From Mucilaginibacter sp. (GTDB lineage: Bacteria > Bacteroidota > Bacteroidia > Sphingobacteriales > Sphingobacteriaceae), in contig JAQBOA010000064.1 of the NCBI GenBank assembly GCA_028288305.1, forward strand, positions 38,826 through 102,825: 64,000 nt of DNA, written 5' to 3'. The translations under genes were made by a program, and so were the position numbers. The notes under the pieces were generated by a model that did not search any database, was not told the origin of the DNA, and was given only the letters and a program-made list of their open reading frames with translations. This document shows positions 16,535-25,739 of the stretch, piece after piece (the stretch's first letter is position 1; every line of letters begins with the position of its first letter).

Positions 16535-16849
16535 TCTTTTAAGTTAATAAGCATTATACGGTTATGAAATACAGAAAGATATATTAAAAAGAATCAGAAT
16601 TGCTAAATAAATCAAATATTAGGCATACCCTATCATTATCTTCAGCAATAAAAATTTAATTTACATTTAATATCATCGTTTAACTAATTAACCTTTATTT
16701 AAAAATAGTTAAACATCGATAAGTTGTGGGTAACAAAAATCAACGATTATCAGTATAAATAGAAATACCTGTTAAAGAGTTCTGAATAAAATATATTATA
16801 TGTATTTAATATATGTGAATTTTTTAATAATAGTCAAAGTTGGCATAAC
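16535..16849. other. Intergenic promoter region between kinase and EPS locus
   Basis: This 315-bp AT-rich gap separates the leftward kinase from the rightward GT2 gene. It should hold both promoters. No exact TAnnTTTG element or coding frame was found. Confidence 0.4.
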
Positions 16850-17662
16850 ATGAAACCCGTTTTTATCCCATCGTATATAAGCAATTACCTGCTTACAAAC
16901 CGTAACAATATATTAGAACTGAACGCCGTTAAAAATGCTTACCACAAAAACCTTTTAAAGGGCGATCCGGAGATATCTATTGTTATGCCTGCTTACAATG
17001 AGGAGGAGAACATTGTGCCCACTTTGGCGTCGCTTTGTAATAATATTACCAGCAGATCTGTAGAGATAATTGTAGTTAATAATAACTCATCCGACAATAC
17101 TGAGGTACTTGTAAAAGCCTGTGGTGTAACTTGTATCCTTGAAACAACGCAGGGTATTACTCCGGCCCGCAATGCAGGCTTAAAGCAGGCCAAAGGCAAA
17201 TATATTCTGAACGCGGATGCTGATACTATTTATCCAAAAAATTGGATTGAAGAAATGGTTAAGCCATTGATAAACAATCAAAAAGTAGCTATCACTTATG
17301 GGCGGTTTTCATTTATCCCAATAGGCAATACAGGTCGTATACCTTATTACTTTTATGAAATGATTGCGGACTTAACCAGGCTTTATAATAAATATAAGAA
17401 AACAGAGGCAGTTAATGTGTACGGATTTAATTCAGGGTTTAGGTTGGCCGACGGCTTAAAGGTGGATGGGTTTAATCACCCGCCCGGAACCAACGAAGAT
17501 GGCTATCTGGCCCTAAAATTATATAACGAGGGTTTTGGAAAGATGTTCAGGGTAAAAAATACAAAAGCTATTGTATGGACAACTGACAGAAGAATACAAA
17601 TAGACGGTGGAATATGGAAAGCCATTAGTAAACGGCTTAAACGATTATTAAATATTAAGTAG
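16850..17662 (+). CDS. Glycosyltransferase family 2
   Basis: The 270-residue enzyme is a GT-A fold family 2 transferase. It has the opening EISIVMPAYNEEENIVPTLASL (about 43-64), the nucleotide-sugar site VEIIVVNNNSSDNT and the metal-binding ADAD motif (ILNADADTIYP, about 120-130). A GTNEDGYLALKLY block near residue 217 fits the acceptor/catalytic acidic region. There is no membrane segment. It probably adds a sugar to the lipid-linked repeat unit of the exopolysaccharide made by this locus. It is the first gene of the rightward arm; 173 bp separate it from the receiver gene. Confidence 0.9.
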   Translation: MKPVFIPSYISNYLLTNRNNILELNAVKNAYHKNLLKGDPEISIVMPAYNEEENIVPTLASLCNNITSRSVEIIVVNNNSSDNTEVLVKACGVTCILETTQGITPARNAGLKQAKGKYILNADADTIYPKNWIEEMVKPLINNQKVAITYGRFSFIPIGNTGRIPYYFYEMIADLTRLYNKYKKTEAVNVYGFNSGFRLADGLKVDGFNHPPGTNEDGYLALKLYNEGFGKMFRVKNTKAIVWTTDRRIQIDGGIWKAISKRLKRLLNIK

Positions 17663-17835
17663 AAAGTTCTTATTTTAAAAGGCTGAAATAAAAGGAATTA
17701 TTTTATTTATACCTAACTTAATTTATAAGCATTTCGTTTAAACTAAATATAGCTTTAAGCAAAATAAGTTAGGCAGATCGCTGCACTTAATGACTACGCT
17801 ATTTATTAATGTAAACAAGTAAAAAATTAGTTTTT

Positions 17836-18246
17836 ATGAATTTTGCCGATACAAATAATATTAAAATTTTGGTAGTAGAGGATGATCTATTTATGCAGGC
17901 AATTCTTAAAGAATATTTAAGTGCATTATATGAAATTGCAATTCAACCCACGGGCATGGATGCTTTAGCATTTATGCAAAATGGGAATATACCTGACTTA
18001 ATTATATCTGATTTAAATACACCTAAACTCAGCGGCCTTGAACTGATTGAACAAGTTAAATTAAGTGATTTCTTTAATTCTGTTCCTATTATCATATTAT
18101 CTGGCGAGGAAAGTTCTGAAAAAAGGGTTAAATGCCTTAATAGCGGAGCTGATGATTTTATTGTAAAACCTTTTAATCCTGCCGAACTTGATGCCAGGAT
18201 AAGGGTCGTTTTAAGAAGAAGCGGCAAATTGACCCTGGCTTTATGA
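17836..18246 (+). CDS. Stand-alone response regulator receiver
   Basis: The 136-residue protein is a single receiver domain. It has the acidic pair in VVEDDLFM (about 13-20), phospho-acceptor Asp59 (DLIISDLNTPKLSG), a Ser at the switch position (IIILSGEES) and the conserved Lys of FIVKPFNPAEL. There is no output domain, so it works by binding a partner. Its stop codon overlaps the start of the next gene by 4 bases (ATGA). The next product begins with a pseudo-receiver, so a receiver/pseudo-receiver pair controlling the sugar transferase is a plausible inference. Confidence 0.92.
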   Translation: MNFADTNNIKILVVEDDLFMQAILKEYLSALYEIAIQPTGMDALAFMQNGNIPDLIISDLNTPKLSGLELIEQVKLSDFFNSVPIIILSGEESSEKRVKCLNSGADDFIVKPFNPAELDARIRVVLRRSGKLTLAL

Positions 18247-19430
18247 GCGATGAACACAGTAGAGGGGTAATTGCCTTAGTTGGTTTTAATGATGCACTTT
18301 CTGAAACATTTGAAAGCTGCAATTTTGAAGGCCGGGAGAAAATACATTTTACAAATGGAATGAAAATGGTTTCTGCATGGCTCGATAATGAGGTTAATAT
18401 TGCTGCAATTATCTCTTATGGTGAAATCATGGCCCCATCCGGGCTTGCATTGGTTGAGACTATTAAAAAAAAGAATCTTCCGGTGGTGCCTTTCTTTTTA
18501 ATTATCAATCAACTTAATCCAAATTTGCGAAAGCTGGCGCTAACAACTGGTGTAGCGGATGTTTTTACAATTCCTGTAAAAACTGATTTCATTGATAAAA
18601 GAATTAACTTTTTAATTAATAACTGGGACCAATTAAAGACCAACCAAAAAACAGTTGCACCCCAGATCAAGAGCATAGAATTTAGTAAACGAGCATTTGA
18701 TATATTTTTTGCAGGTCTTGCCCTGATCATGCTTTCTCCGCTTTTTTTAACCATATATATGCTTATTAGGTTAGGATCAAAAGGACCGGCTTTTTATTAC
18801 TCCTTAAGAGTTGGTACAGGTTACCGGGTTTTCAAATTTTACAAATTCAGGTCAATGTATGTTAATGCTGATCAACGCTTAAAGGATTTGAAACATTTAA
18901 ACCAATACAGTACCGAATCTGTAAATCAAAAAGAAGAATCTATCTCAACAAGTTTACTATGCGATCAATGCCTGGCTTACAATAAATGTCAATATGCATT
19001 ATATGCAGATAATGTTGAGTGGTGTGAAAAAGACTTTCGGTTCTCAAAAAAGGCGAGTGCAGGATCAGCTTTTATTAAAATAAAAAACGATCCCCGGATA
19101 ACTAAGATTGGAAATTTTATCAGGAATACGAGTATTGACGAATTACCCCAGTTGTGGAATGTGATTATTGGCGATATGAGTATTGTAGGGAACAGGCCGC
19201 TGCCATTGTACGAAGCCGAAAAGCTAACTACGGATAAATATGTACTTCGATTTTCGGCACCTGCCGGAATAACAGGATTATGGCAGGTAGAAAAAAGAGG
19301 GAAAGGAGAAATGAGCGAAGAGGAAAGGCTGATGCTTGACAATAAGTACGCTCAAACCTATAGTTTTAAAAATGATCTTAAATTGATAATGAAAACAATT
19401 CCTGCGTTATTACAAAAGGAAAGTGTATAG
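18243..19430 (+). CDS. Initiating sugar transferase with N-terminal pseudo-receiver
   Basis: The 395-residue protein joins a receiver-like fold (1-125) to a bacterial sugar transferase (145-390). In the receiver part the phospho-acceptor position is Tyr59 (AAIISYGE) instead of Asp, while Lys113 (FTIPVK) remains. The transferase part has one membrane helix (FDIFFAGLALIMLSPLFLTIYMLI), KFYKFRSM, KIKNDPRITKIGNFIRNTSIDELPQLWNVI and DMSIVGNRPLP, the hallmarks of phosphoglycosyl transferases that put the first sugar phosphate on undecaprenyl phosphate. An insertion carries four Cys (240, 243, 249, 261) spaced like a metal site. It is translationally coupled to the upstream receiver. Confidence 0.92.
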   Translation: MSDEHSRGVIALVGFNDALSETFESCNFEGREKIHFTNGMKMVSAWLDNEVNIAAIISYGEIMAPSGLALVETIKKKNLPVVPFFLIINQLNPNLRKLALTTGVADVFTIPVKTDFIDKRINFLINNWDQLKTNQKTVAPQIKSIEFSKRAFDIFFAGLALIMLSPLFLTIYMLIRLGSKGPAFYYSLRVGTGYRVFKFYKFRSMYVNADQRLKDLKHLNQYSTESVNQKEESISTSLLCDQCLAYNKCQYALYADNVEWCEKDFRFSKKASAGSAFIKIKNDPRITKIGNFIRNTSIDELPQLWNVIIGDMSIVGNRPLPLYEAEKLTTDKYVLRFSAPAGITGLWQVEKRGKGEMSEEERLMLDNKYAQTYSFKNDLKLIMKTIPALLQKESV

Positions 19431-19488
19431 TTTAAAACCGGTAATCATTTAAACTATAAGCTTAACCTGAACTTTTTATCAACCTTCA

Positions 19489-20406
19489 ATGAAACTTGTT
19501 TCTATCATAACAGTAAATTTCAATCAGGGCGCCGTGACTGAAGCGCTTTTAAAATCTATTTATTTAACAAATAATTATGAGAAGATAGAAATAATTGTTG
19601 TTGATAATGGCAGTAAAACTAACCTTATTCCTGATTGGAAAAAAAGATATCCGGATGTAAGGTTTATCAGGTCGGATATTAATCTTGGATTTGCCGGTGG
19701 GAATAATTTAGCGATTAAAGCTGCCAAAGGTGATCACCTCTTTTTGGCAAACAATGATACAGAATTTACCCCTCATCTTATTGAAAAGCTGGTTAATGTA
19801 CTCGACAAAAACGAGCATGTTGGCATGGTTTCGCCAAAGATCAGGTATTTTGATGAGCCAACAATGCTGCAGTATATGGGCTATACAAAAATGAATTACT
19901 TTACTGCCAGTAATAATTGTGTAGGCCAGTATGAAACTGATAAAGGGCAATACGATCATTTAACCGGAGAAACGGGGTATGTGCATGGGGCAGCGATGAT
20001 GATAAAGAGGGAATGCATTGAAAAGGCAGGTCCCATGGCAGAAAACTTCTTTTTGTACTATGAAGAATTGGATTGGTGCGATCATATTAAAAGAGCAGGT
20101 TACCAGGCATGGCTGGTAACGGATGCGTTAATTTACCATAAAGATTCTATTTCGGTTGGAAAGGCCAGCGCCTTAAAAGAGTTTTTTATGAACCGGAACA
20201 GGATCTTGTTTATCCGGCGCAATGCAACCTTATTCCAAAGGTTTATATTTTATCCTTACTTCATAGGTTTAGTGGCACCCAGAAATATTATAAGATATAT
20301 AAAAATTGGGAATAAGGATTTCATCGGATGGCTGCTTAAGGCCATATGGTGGAATATCTGTGAAAAAAAGAACAGCGACAAATTAGGTTACCCCATAATC
20401 AGATGA
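19489..20406 (+). CDS. Glycosyltransferase family 2 (rhamnosyltransferase-like)
   Basis: The 305-residue protein begins with the GT2 signature VSIITVNFNQGAVTEALLKSI, then IEIIVVDNGSKTN, NLGFAGGNNLAIKAAKGDHLFLANNDTEF (metal site NNDTE at about residue 88) and ENFFLYYEELDWCDHIKRAGY, the usual acceptor-side acidic block. This layout matches rhamnosyl- and related transferases of cell-surface polysaccharides; the donor sugar cannot be told from sequence. A short hydrophobic stretch near residue 265 may touch the membrane. It lies 58 bp after the sugar transferase and one base before the next gene, so the three are probably co-transcribed. Confidence 0.9.
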   Translation: MKLVSIITVNFNQGAVTEALLKSIYLTNNYEKIEIIVVDNGSKTNLIPDWKKRYPDVRFIRSDINLGFAGGNNLAIKAAKGDHLFLANNDTEFTPHLIEKLVNVLDKNEHVGMVSPKIRYFDEPTMLQYMGYTKMNYFTASNNCVGQYETDKGQYDHLTGETGYVHGAAMMIKRECIEKAGPMAENFFLYYEELDWCDHIKRAGYQAWLVTDALIYHKDSISVGKASALKEFFMNRNRILFIRRNATLFQRFIFYPYFIGLVAPRNIIRYIKIGNKDFIGWLLKAIWWNICEKKNSDKLGYPIIR

Positions 20407-20407
20407 T

Positions 20408-21574
20408 ATGAACGCAATATTTTTTATAAGCTTATTCCTGATATTTTATGCATTTATAGGCTATGGTTTTTTATTGTTTATTTTAATTAAAATAAAACGT
20501 TTAATATTCGGGAAGCCTTCAATACCTGAAGCCGAAAACCTGCCAACCTGCACATTAATAGTAGCTGCTTATAACGAGGAAGCTTTTATTGAAAAGAAAA
20601 TAAAAAACAGCCTGGATCTTATTTATCCGGAAAATAAGCTGAATTTTATTTTTGTAACTGATGGCTCAACTGATGATACCGCCCGGATTGTTTCAAAATT
20701 CCCACAAGTAAATCACATGCACGCTGCCGCCAGGTTGGGTAAAATGGCCGCTGTTCACCGGGCTATTGCTAAAGTAAAAACTGACGTAATTGTTTTTACA
20801 GATGCAAACACTTTTTTAAATAAAGAAGCTATCATAAATATTTGCCGGCATTATGCTGATAGCAAAACAGGCGCTGTGGCAGGTGAAAAAAGAGTAAACA
20901 TAACTGAGACTGCTGATGCCACTGCCGGAGAAGGTTTCTATTGGAAATATGAATCAAAGTTAAAGGCATGGGATTCAGAGCTATATTCTGTTGTTGGGGC
21001 TGCAGGTGAGTTATTTTCTATTCGTACCAATTTATACCAGCCTGTACCAGCCGGTGCTATTATTGATGATTTTATGATATCGATGCTCATTGCGGAGAAG
21101 GGTTACAAAATAGTTTACGAACCTGAAGCTTACGCAATGGAAACAGGTTCGGAAAATGTTAAAGAAGAACTAAAACGAAAAATCAGAATTGCAGCTGGTG
21201 GTATTCAATCTATAATTTGGTTAAAAAGTCTGCTTATTCCCATTAAGACCCCCCTACTCTCTTTTCAATATATTAGCCATAGGGTGCTCAGGTGGACAAT
21301 AGTTCCCTTTTTGATGTTACTTGTTTTATTATTAAATATTTTAATTGTAGTGAGAGGGAACAGCGCCCCATTGTACCAATTGTTGTTAGTGGCACAATTG
21401 GTATTTTATGGTATGTCGGCCCTGGGTTGGTTAATGGTAGCTAAGGAAATAAAAGTTAAAATATTTTTTATACCCTATTATTTCAGCATGATGAATTATG
21501 CAGTGATTATGGGGATAGTGCGTTTTACCAAAGGTAAACAGAGTGCCGTTTGGGAAAAAGCAAAAAGGAAATAG
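20408..21574 (+). CDS. Membrane glycosyltransferase family 2
   Basis: The 388-residue protein has an N-terminal membrane helix (residues 3-28), a cytoplasmic GT2 domain (TCTLIVAAYNEEAFIEKKIKN; FVTDGSTDDT; VFTDANTF; IDDFMISMLIAEKGYKIVYEPEA) with Asp motifs as in cellulose-synthase-like enzymes, and three or so C-terminal helices (about 290-370). KRKIRIAAGGIQSIIW stands where QxxRW is found in processive synthases, and the motif is degenerate, so it may be non-processive. It starts two bases after the preceding stop. It belongs to the rightward exopolysaccharide operon. Confidence 0.88.
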   Translation: MNAIFFISLFLIFYAFIGYGFLLFILIKIKRLIFGKPSIPEAENLPTCTLIVAAYNEEAFIEKKIKNSLDLIYPENKLNFIFVTDGSTDDTARIVSKFPQVNHMHAAARLGKMAAVHRAIAKVKTDVIVFTDANTFLNKEAIINICRHYADSKTGAVAGEKRVNITETADATAGEGFYWKYESKLKAWDSELYSVVGAAGELFSIRTNLYQPVPAGAIIDDFMISMLIAEKGYKIVYEPEAYAMETGSENVKEELKRKIRIAAGGIQSIIWLKSLLIPIKTPLLSFQYISHRVLRWTIVPFLMLLVLLLNILIVVRGNSAPLYQLLLVAQLVFYGMSALGWLMVAKEIKVKIFFIPYYFSMMNYAVIMGIVRFTKGKQSAVWEKAKRK

Positions 21575-21587
21575 TTATTAATGATCA

Positions 21588-22220
21588 ATGGCAATTAAAG
21601 ATAAAATAAAAAGTAATCCCGCATTAAAAAGGATCGTTCACTGGATGCTGATCCCATCCGGCGAAGCACGGCCGCGCGTTTGGGTAAAATTATTTGTTAA
21701 TCCATTTATTCATAAATATGGTAAAGCTTGCAAAGTAAGATGGCATACACGAATGGACGTATTGCCTTTTAATAAATTTATCCTCGGCAGTAAATCAACC
21801 ATAGAAGATTTTTGCACAATTAACAACGGTGTAGGAGATGTGGAAATAGGCGACAATACTTTAATTGGCATGAGCAATGTAATTATAGGCCCTGTAAAAA
21901 TTGGGAATAATGTAATTTTTGCCCAAAATATAGTTGTCAGCGGCTTAAATCATGAATACCGTGATGTTACCAAACCAATACATGAACAAAAAGTATTGAT
22001 TGCTCCAATCATTGTTGAAGATGAATGCTGGATTGCTGCAAACGTTGTTATTACTTCGGGAATAACAATAGGCAAACACAGTGTTGTAGCTGCAGGAGCG
22101 GTAGTTACTAAAAGTATCCCACCATATTCAGTTGCAGCGGGTAACCCGGCAAAGGTTATCAAAAGATATGATTTTGGTATCAATAAATGGGTATCCGTAA
22201 AAAATGAGGTTTTAACATAA
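21588..22220 (+). CDS. Hexapeptide-repeat acyltransferase
   Basis: The 210-residue protein carries left-handed beta-helix hexapeptide repeats from about residue 80 to 190: VEIGDNTLIGMSNVIIG, VKIGNNVIFAQNIVVSG, ECWIAANVVITSGITIGKHSVVAAGAVVTKSIPPYSVAAGNPAKVIK. The His of GLNHEYRD is at the usual catalytic place. Enzymes of this family acetylate sugars of surface polysaccharides using acetyl-CoA. It is the last gene of the rightward arm, starting 13 bp after the GT2 gene, and is followed by a palindromic hairpin shared with the converging gene. Confidence 0.9.
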   Translation: MAIKDKIKSNPALKRIVHWMLIPSGEARPRVWVKLFVNPFIHKYGKACKVRWHTRMDVLPFNKFILGSKSTIEDFCTINNGVGDVEIGDNTLIGMSNVIIGPVKIGNNVIFAQNIVVSGLNHEYRDVTKPIHEQKVLIAPIIVEDECWIAANVVITSGITIGKHSVVAAGAVVTKSIPPYSVAAGNPAKVIKRYDFGINKWVSVKNEVLT

Positions 22221-22245
22221 AACTTCATAATAATTTTATGCCGTC

Positions 22246-22273
22246 GTAAAGACGTGATGCATTGCGTCTTTAC
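22246..22273. repeat. REP-like hairpin between convergent genes
   Basis: GTAAAGACGTGATG pairs with CATTGCGTCTTTAC with two G-T pairs and no loop beyond the centre. It overlaps the stop codon (22270-22272) of the leftward GT14 gene. It could serve as a bidirectional terminator. Confidence 0.6.
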
Positions 22274-23109
22274 ATTGAATTATCAATATAGTCAAGAACC
22301 GTTTCATCCGTATTGATATCAAATTTTCTGGCAAACAGTTTGCCTGAGTTTACGATGGTATTGGCATCACCTAAAGAAAATATTTTAGGGCTAACCCCAC
22401 CGGCAGACCAGTCAATATATCGCAGATCTTCATTTACCATTTTTCCTTTATGAATAGAATTATAGAGAATGGTTTGAAAGACAAATTCATCAGGCCCCCA
22501 GGTTAATTTAATAAAGCGCCTTAGCTTTCCATGACTTTCCCAATAGTCAATTATATAATTAACACATTCCATTGAGATTGTAAACCATTGCGAGCGGCCT
22601 ACCGGAATCAAATTATCGGGTAATGTGCGTTGTGGAAGTACCATATTTACAATCCTTTGTAAAATATAACGGCCGGGTATCTGAAAATTATTAAAATGAT
22701 ATTTATGTATCCGGGGTAAAGCTTCAAGCCATTCTGATTCAAATGGCAGGAAATTCATAAAAGCCTTACCGGGATTTTCACTTAAATGGTTATAAATAAA
22801 TTCCTGCGACTTTAAGGGATAATCCTGTTCGCTTAAAAGATTAAGATATTGATAATTTTTGCCTGATGCCGCAATTTCTTTTAACCCATTTAAAGTTGCC
22901 TGCACAATACTATAGGTACCCCAGTAAACTTTTACCCTGTTTTTTATAAAATAAATATTCTTATTGTTTTTTAAATGCTCAAAAGAGCGGATAGGCGTTT
23001 TTTTATCCAGGTGAATATAAATATCAGCATTTGGATGAGATAAACGATTTATAAGACGCTCCAGTTGTCCGGTTTCGGTATGTACAAGGATCAAATGGGC
23101 GAGTTTCAT
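22270..23109 (-). CDS. Beta-1,6-N-acetylglucosaminyltransferase-like (GT14) protein
   Basis: The 279-residue protein follows the Branch/GT14 pattern: KLAHLILVHTETGQLERLINRLSHPNADIYIHLDKKTPI at the N-terminus, YFIKNRVKVYWGTYSIVQATLNGLKEI, YQYLNLLSEQDYPLKSQEFI and a C-terminal LTWGPDEFVFQTILYNS block. This fold transfers sugars without metal dependence in characterised members. It has no signal peptide, so it should act in the cytoplasm on the lipid-linked glycan. It follows the ATP-grasp gene by 6 bp on the minus strand; the two form a short operon. Confidence 0.88.
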   Translation of the reverse strand: MKLAHLILVHTETGQLERLINRLSHPNADIYIHLDKKTPIRSFEHLKNNKNIYFIKNRVKVYWGTYSIVQATLNGLKEIAASGKNYQYLNLLSEQDYPLKSQEFIYNHLSENPGKAFMNFLPFESEWLEALPRIHKYHFNNFQIPGRYILQRIVNMVLPQRTLPDNLIPVGRSQWFTISMECVNYIIDYWESHGKLRRFIKLTWGPDEFVFQTILYNSIHKGKMVNEDLRYIDWSAGGVSPKIFSLGDANTIVNSGKLFARKFDINTDETVLDYIDNSM

Positions 23110-23115
23110 ACAATC

Positions 23116-24255
23116 TTATCCTTTTATACCTGTAAGGTCGCGTACTTGTTTCTTAAATACCCGGCCAAAATATTTTAAGTCGTATAAGGGTATAAATTTC
23201 CAGCTGCCTTTATAGTTAAACATCCACATTAGCGCTCTTTTAAAATCTTTACTCTTCATGCAATATCTCAGATCACGATCGAATATTGCCACCTCTACTC
23301 TTTTTTCATAGTTATCCGGCAATTTAGGATCAGGGGTTAAGTCTCCGTTCATAATCCGTTTAATCCCATCCGAAAAATCATGACCAGTAAACCTGGAATA
23401 AGGTATCCATGAATTGGTACGGGCATCGACTTCAATCAGGTAATATATTTTTCTTTCGGGATGGTAAACGTATTGTATGCTGGCAAAACTATTCATGCCA
23501 ACACATTCTGCCAGTTTTTCAAGATAAGTTTCTATTTCCCTGGATTGGTAATACATCCTTCGGGTAGTAAACGAAAACTTGTTGTACATATAAGTTAAAA
23601 TCGCTGCACAGTTATAAGTAATTAGTTTCCCATCCCTAAACAGTGCTTCAACTCCAATGTCGTCCCCTTTTATAAATTCTTGTAATACCAGGTTAGTTTT
23701 TATTTTAACATTGTCCAGGCATGATTGTAACTCGGATTGATCTTCGCAAAATTGGATGCCAAGGCCAGAGAAGCTGAAATCCTCTTTTAATAATATCGGA
23801 AATTGAAGTTCTTTTTTGATATAATCAACATCCATACCCTCAATATAATTTATAAAGCGGGGTGTTGGTATACCATATTTAAGGCAAATATTTGACAACC
23901 CTGTTTTGGATGATAATATTTCACGGTTTTCTATCTTATTGATTGGAAGTATTTTCTTAAATAGTTCTTCGTCTGTTGTAATAGCGGTGTTCATTAATTT
24001 AACCGTAACATCCTCTAAAAGAACTATCCATTTATAATAGTCCGGTTTTTCCTTAACGAGCTTTAGTAAATTATCCTTAAAGGTCTCATGTTCAGAACTG
24101 GTTTCTATCCAGTTATCATAAAATTTATTTGAAAGCAGCCATGAAGTACTGTCACAGAACACATCGACTTTACAGCCTGCCCTTTTAAATACGAATGGAA
24201 TCTCACCGGTAGAATCAAAAAAGCTGGCTATTGAAACCAAAAGGACATTGTTCAT
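23116..24255 (-). CDS. ATP-grasp domain protein
   Basis: The 379-residue protein has an ATP-grasp core. The ATP-binding strand is FPILLKEDFSFSGLGIQFC (about residues 150-170), followed by LVLQEFIKGDDIGVEALFRDGKLITY and a metal-binding end IYYLIEVDARTNSW (about 272-285) with the E-x-N-like acidic pair. ATP-grasp enzymes make acid-amine or acid-thiol bonds; several sit in polysaccharide loci and attach amino acids or similar groups, but the substrate here is unknown. It is the first gene of a two-gene leftward operon that diverges from the flippase gene. Confidence 0.8.
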   Translation of the reverse strand: MNNVLLVSIASFFDSTGEIPFVFKRAGCKVDVFCDSTSWLLSNKFYDNWIETSSEHETFKDNLLKLVKEKPDYYKWIVLLEDVTVKLMNTAITTDEELFKKILPINKIENREILSSKTGLSNICLKYGIPTPRFINYIEGMDVDYIKKELQFPILLKEDFSFSGLGIQFCEDQSELQSCLDNVKIKTNLVLQEFIKGDDIGVEALFRDGKLITYNCAAILTYMYNKFSFTTRRMYYQSREIETYLEKLAECVGMNSFASIQYVYHPERKIYYLIEVDARTNSWIPYSRFTGHDFSDGIKRIMNGDLTPDPKLPDNYEKRVEVAIFDRDLRYCMKSKDFKRALMWMFNYKGSWKFIPLYDLKYFGRVFKKQVRDLTGIKG

Positions 24256-24363
24256 AAATTAATTTTAACTAAGAAGAAAAGTACCTGTACCAAAAAATAC
24301 TATTATTTATAATAAAGTATAATTTTCAGTGGAATAATATTTCTTTTTACGTACAAAGGCTAT

Positions 24364-25710
24364 ATGCGGTTACTGAAACTCTCACAATTAAAAAATAAGA
24401 ATTTTCTGGCGCTTGCCGGTAATGGAACTATATCTGCAATCAGTGTTTTAACTATCTCTGTTCTTTACCGTGCAATGCCTCAAAGCTCAGTGGGAGTATG
24501 GTTCTTTTTTTTATCTGTCTACGGGTTGGCCGATGCACTTCGGAATGGCTTACTATCAACGGCGACCATTAAGTTCTACGCGGGTACGGAAGGAACCAGG
24601 GCAGCCAGCACGTTAGGTTCAGTGTGGTTCCTGGCAATAGCTTTAAGCGGGGCTATGATGCTTATTAACCTGTGTATAATGCCTTTCATGGGATATATTA
24701 AAGATCAGCAAATAATTTTAGTGGTAAAATGGTTTGGTGTAACTGTTTTAAGTTCCTTAACCTATAATGTTGTATGCTGGAAATTAGTTGCGGATGAAGA
24801 CTATATAACCATTCTGCAAATACGGCTGATTAACAATATATCTATGATTTTATTGATCCTGGCAATGGCTTATTTTAAAAAGGCAACGCTCGAAAATTTG
24901 TTGTGGATTAATTTTTTAACTAACTGCCTTACCAGTCTTTTTTGTTTTGTTTTTGGTTACACTCAAATCAGATCAATTTTTCAACGCACTGCCAGCCAGG
25001 TAAAGGAAATAATTTCTTTTGGCAAATACAGCCTGGCAACTACTATAAGCAGTAATCTTTTGGGGAGTATTAATACCTTCATTATAACTTTCTTTTTGGG
25101 GCCGGGCGCTTTAGCTGTGTATAACCTGCCTTTTAAGCTTATGGAGTTTGTTGAGATACCTTTGCGCAGTTTTGTAGGTACCGGTATGTCATCGATGGCT
25201 ATTGCCCATAACACCAACAATATGTCGTACCTGGCGTATGTATCAAAAAAATACGCTGGGATGCTAACATTGGTATTTATACCACTTGCTGTAGTTGCAT
25301 TTTTTGGAGCTGACATCGCAGTATTATTGCTCGGCGGTAAAAAATATGTGGGGACTGAAGCCGCTAATATATTCCGGTTGTTTATGTTCTTTGCTATCCT
25401 TTACCCCATCGATCGTTTTAATGGGGCGACACTTGATATTATTCATCTTCCTAAGATAAATTTTTATAAAGTACTGATTATGTTAGCAGTTACCTCTATT
25501 GCCACTACAATAGGAGTAAGCATTTTTAAAAATATTTATGGTGTAGCCTTAGCCGTTCCCTTCCCTTTAATTGCTGGTTTAGCATTTGGGTACTATCAAC
25601 TACGAAAACATATAGATTATTCTATTAAAGGGATTTTAACAACCGGCTACAGTGAACTAACCTTGCTTATTCAAAAATTTGTTGTTAAAAAAACGCAGCC
25701 TGTTAGTTAG
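24364..25710 (+). CDS. Wzx-like polysaccharide flippase
   Basis: The 448-residue protein is almost wholly hydrophobic with about 12 membrane helices, in the pattern of MOP-superfamily flippases: FLALAGNGTISAISVLTISVLYRAMPQSSVGVWFFFLSVYGLADALRNGLLSTATIKF at the N-terminus and IISFGKYSLATTISSNLLGSINTFIITFFLGPGALAVYNLPFKL mid-protein. Such proteins move undecaprenyl-linked repeat units across the inner membrane. It is the only rightward gene between two leftward blocks, with a promoter region of about 110 bp shared with the ATP-grasp gene. Confidence 0.9.
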   Translation: MRLLKLSQLKNKNFLALAGNGTISAISVLTISVLYRAMPQSSVGVWFFFLSVYGLADALRNGLLSTATIKFYAGTEGTRAASTLGSVWFLAIALSGAMMLINLCIMPFMGYIKDQQIILVVKWFGVTVLSSLTYNVVCWKLVADEDYITILQIRLINNISMILLILAMAYFKKATLENLLWINFLTNCLTSLFCFVFGYTQIRSIFQRTASQVKEIISFGKYSLATTISSNLLGSINTFIITFFLGPGALAVYNLPFKLMEFVEIPLRSFVGTGMSSMAIAHNTNNMSYLAYVSKKYAGMLTLVFIPLAVVAFFGADIAVLLLGGKKYVGTEAANIFRLFMFFAILYPIDRFNGATLDIIHLPKINFYKVLIMLAVTSIATTIGVSIFKNIYGVALAVPFPLIAGLAFGYYQLRKHIDYSIKGILTTGYSELTLLIQKFVVKKTQPVS

Positions 25711-25739
25711 AAGAAGGATTTTACGATCAACTTATTTTT

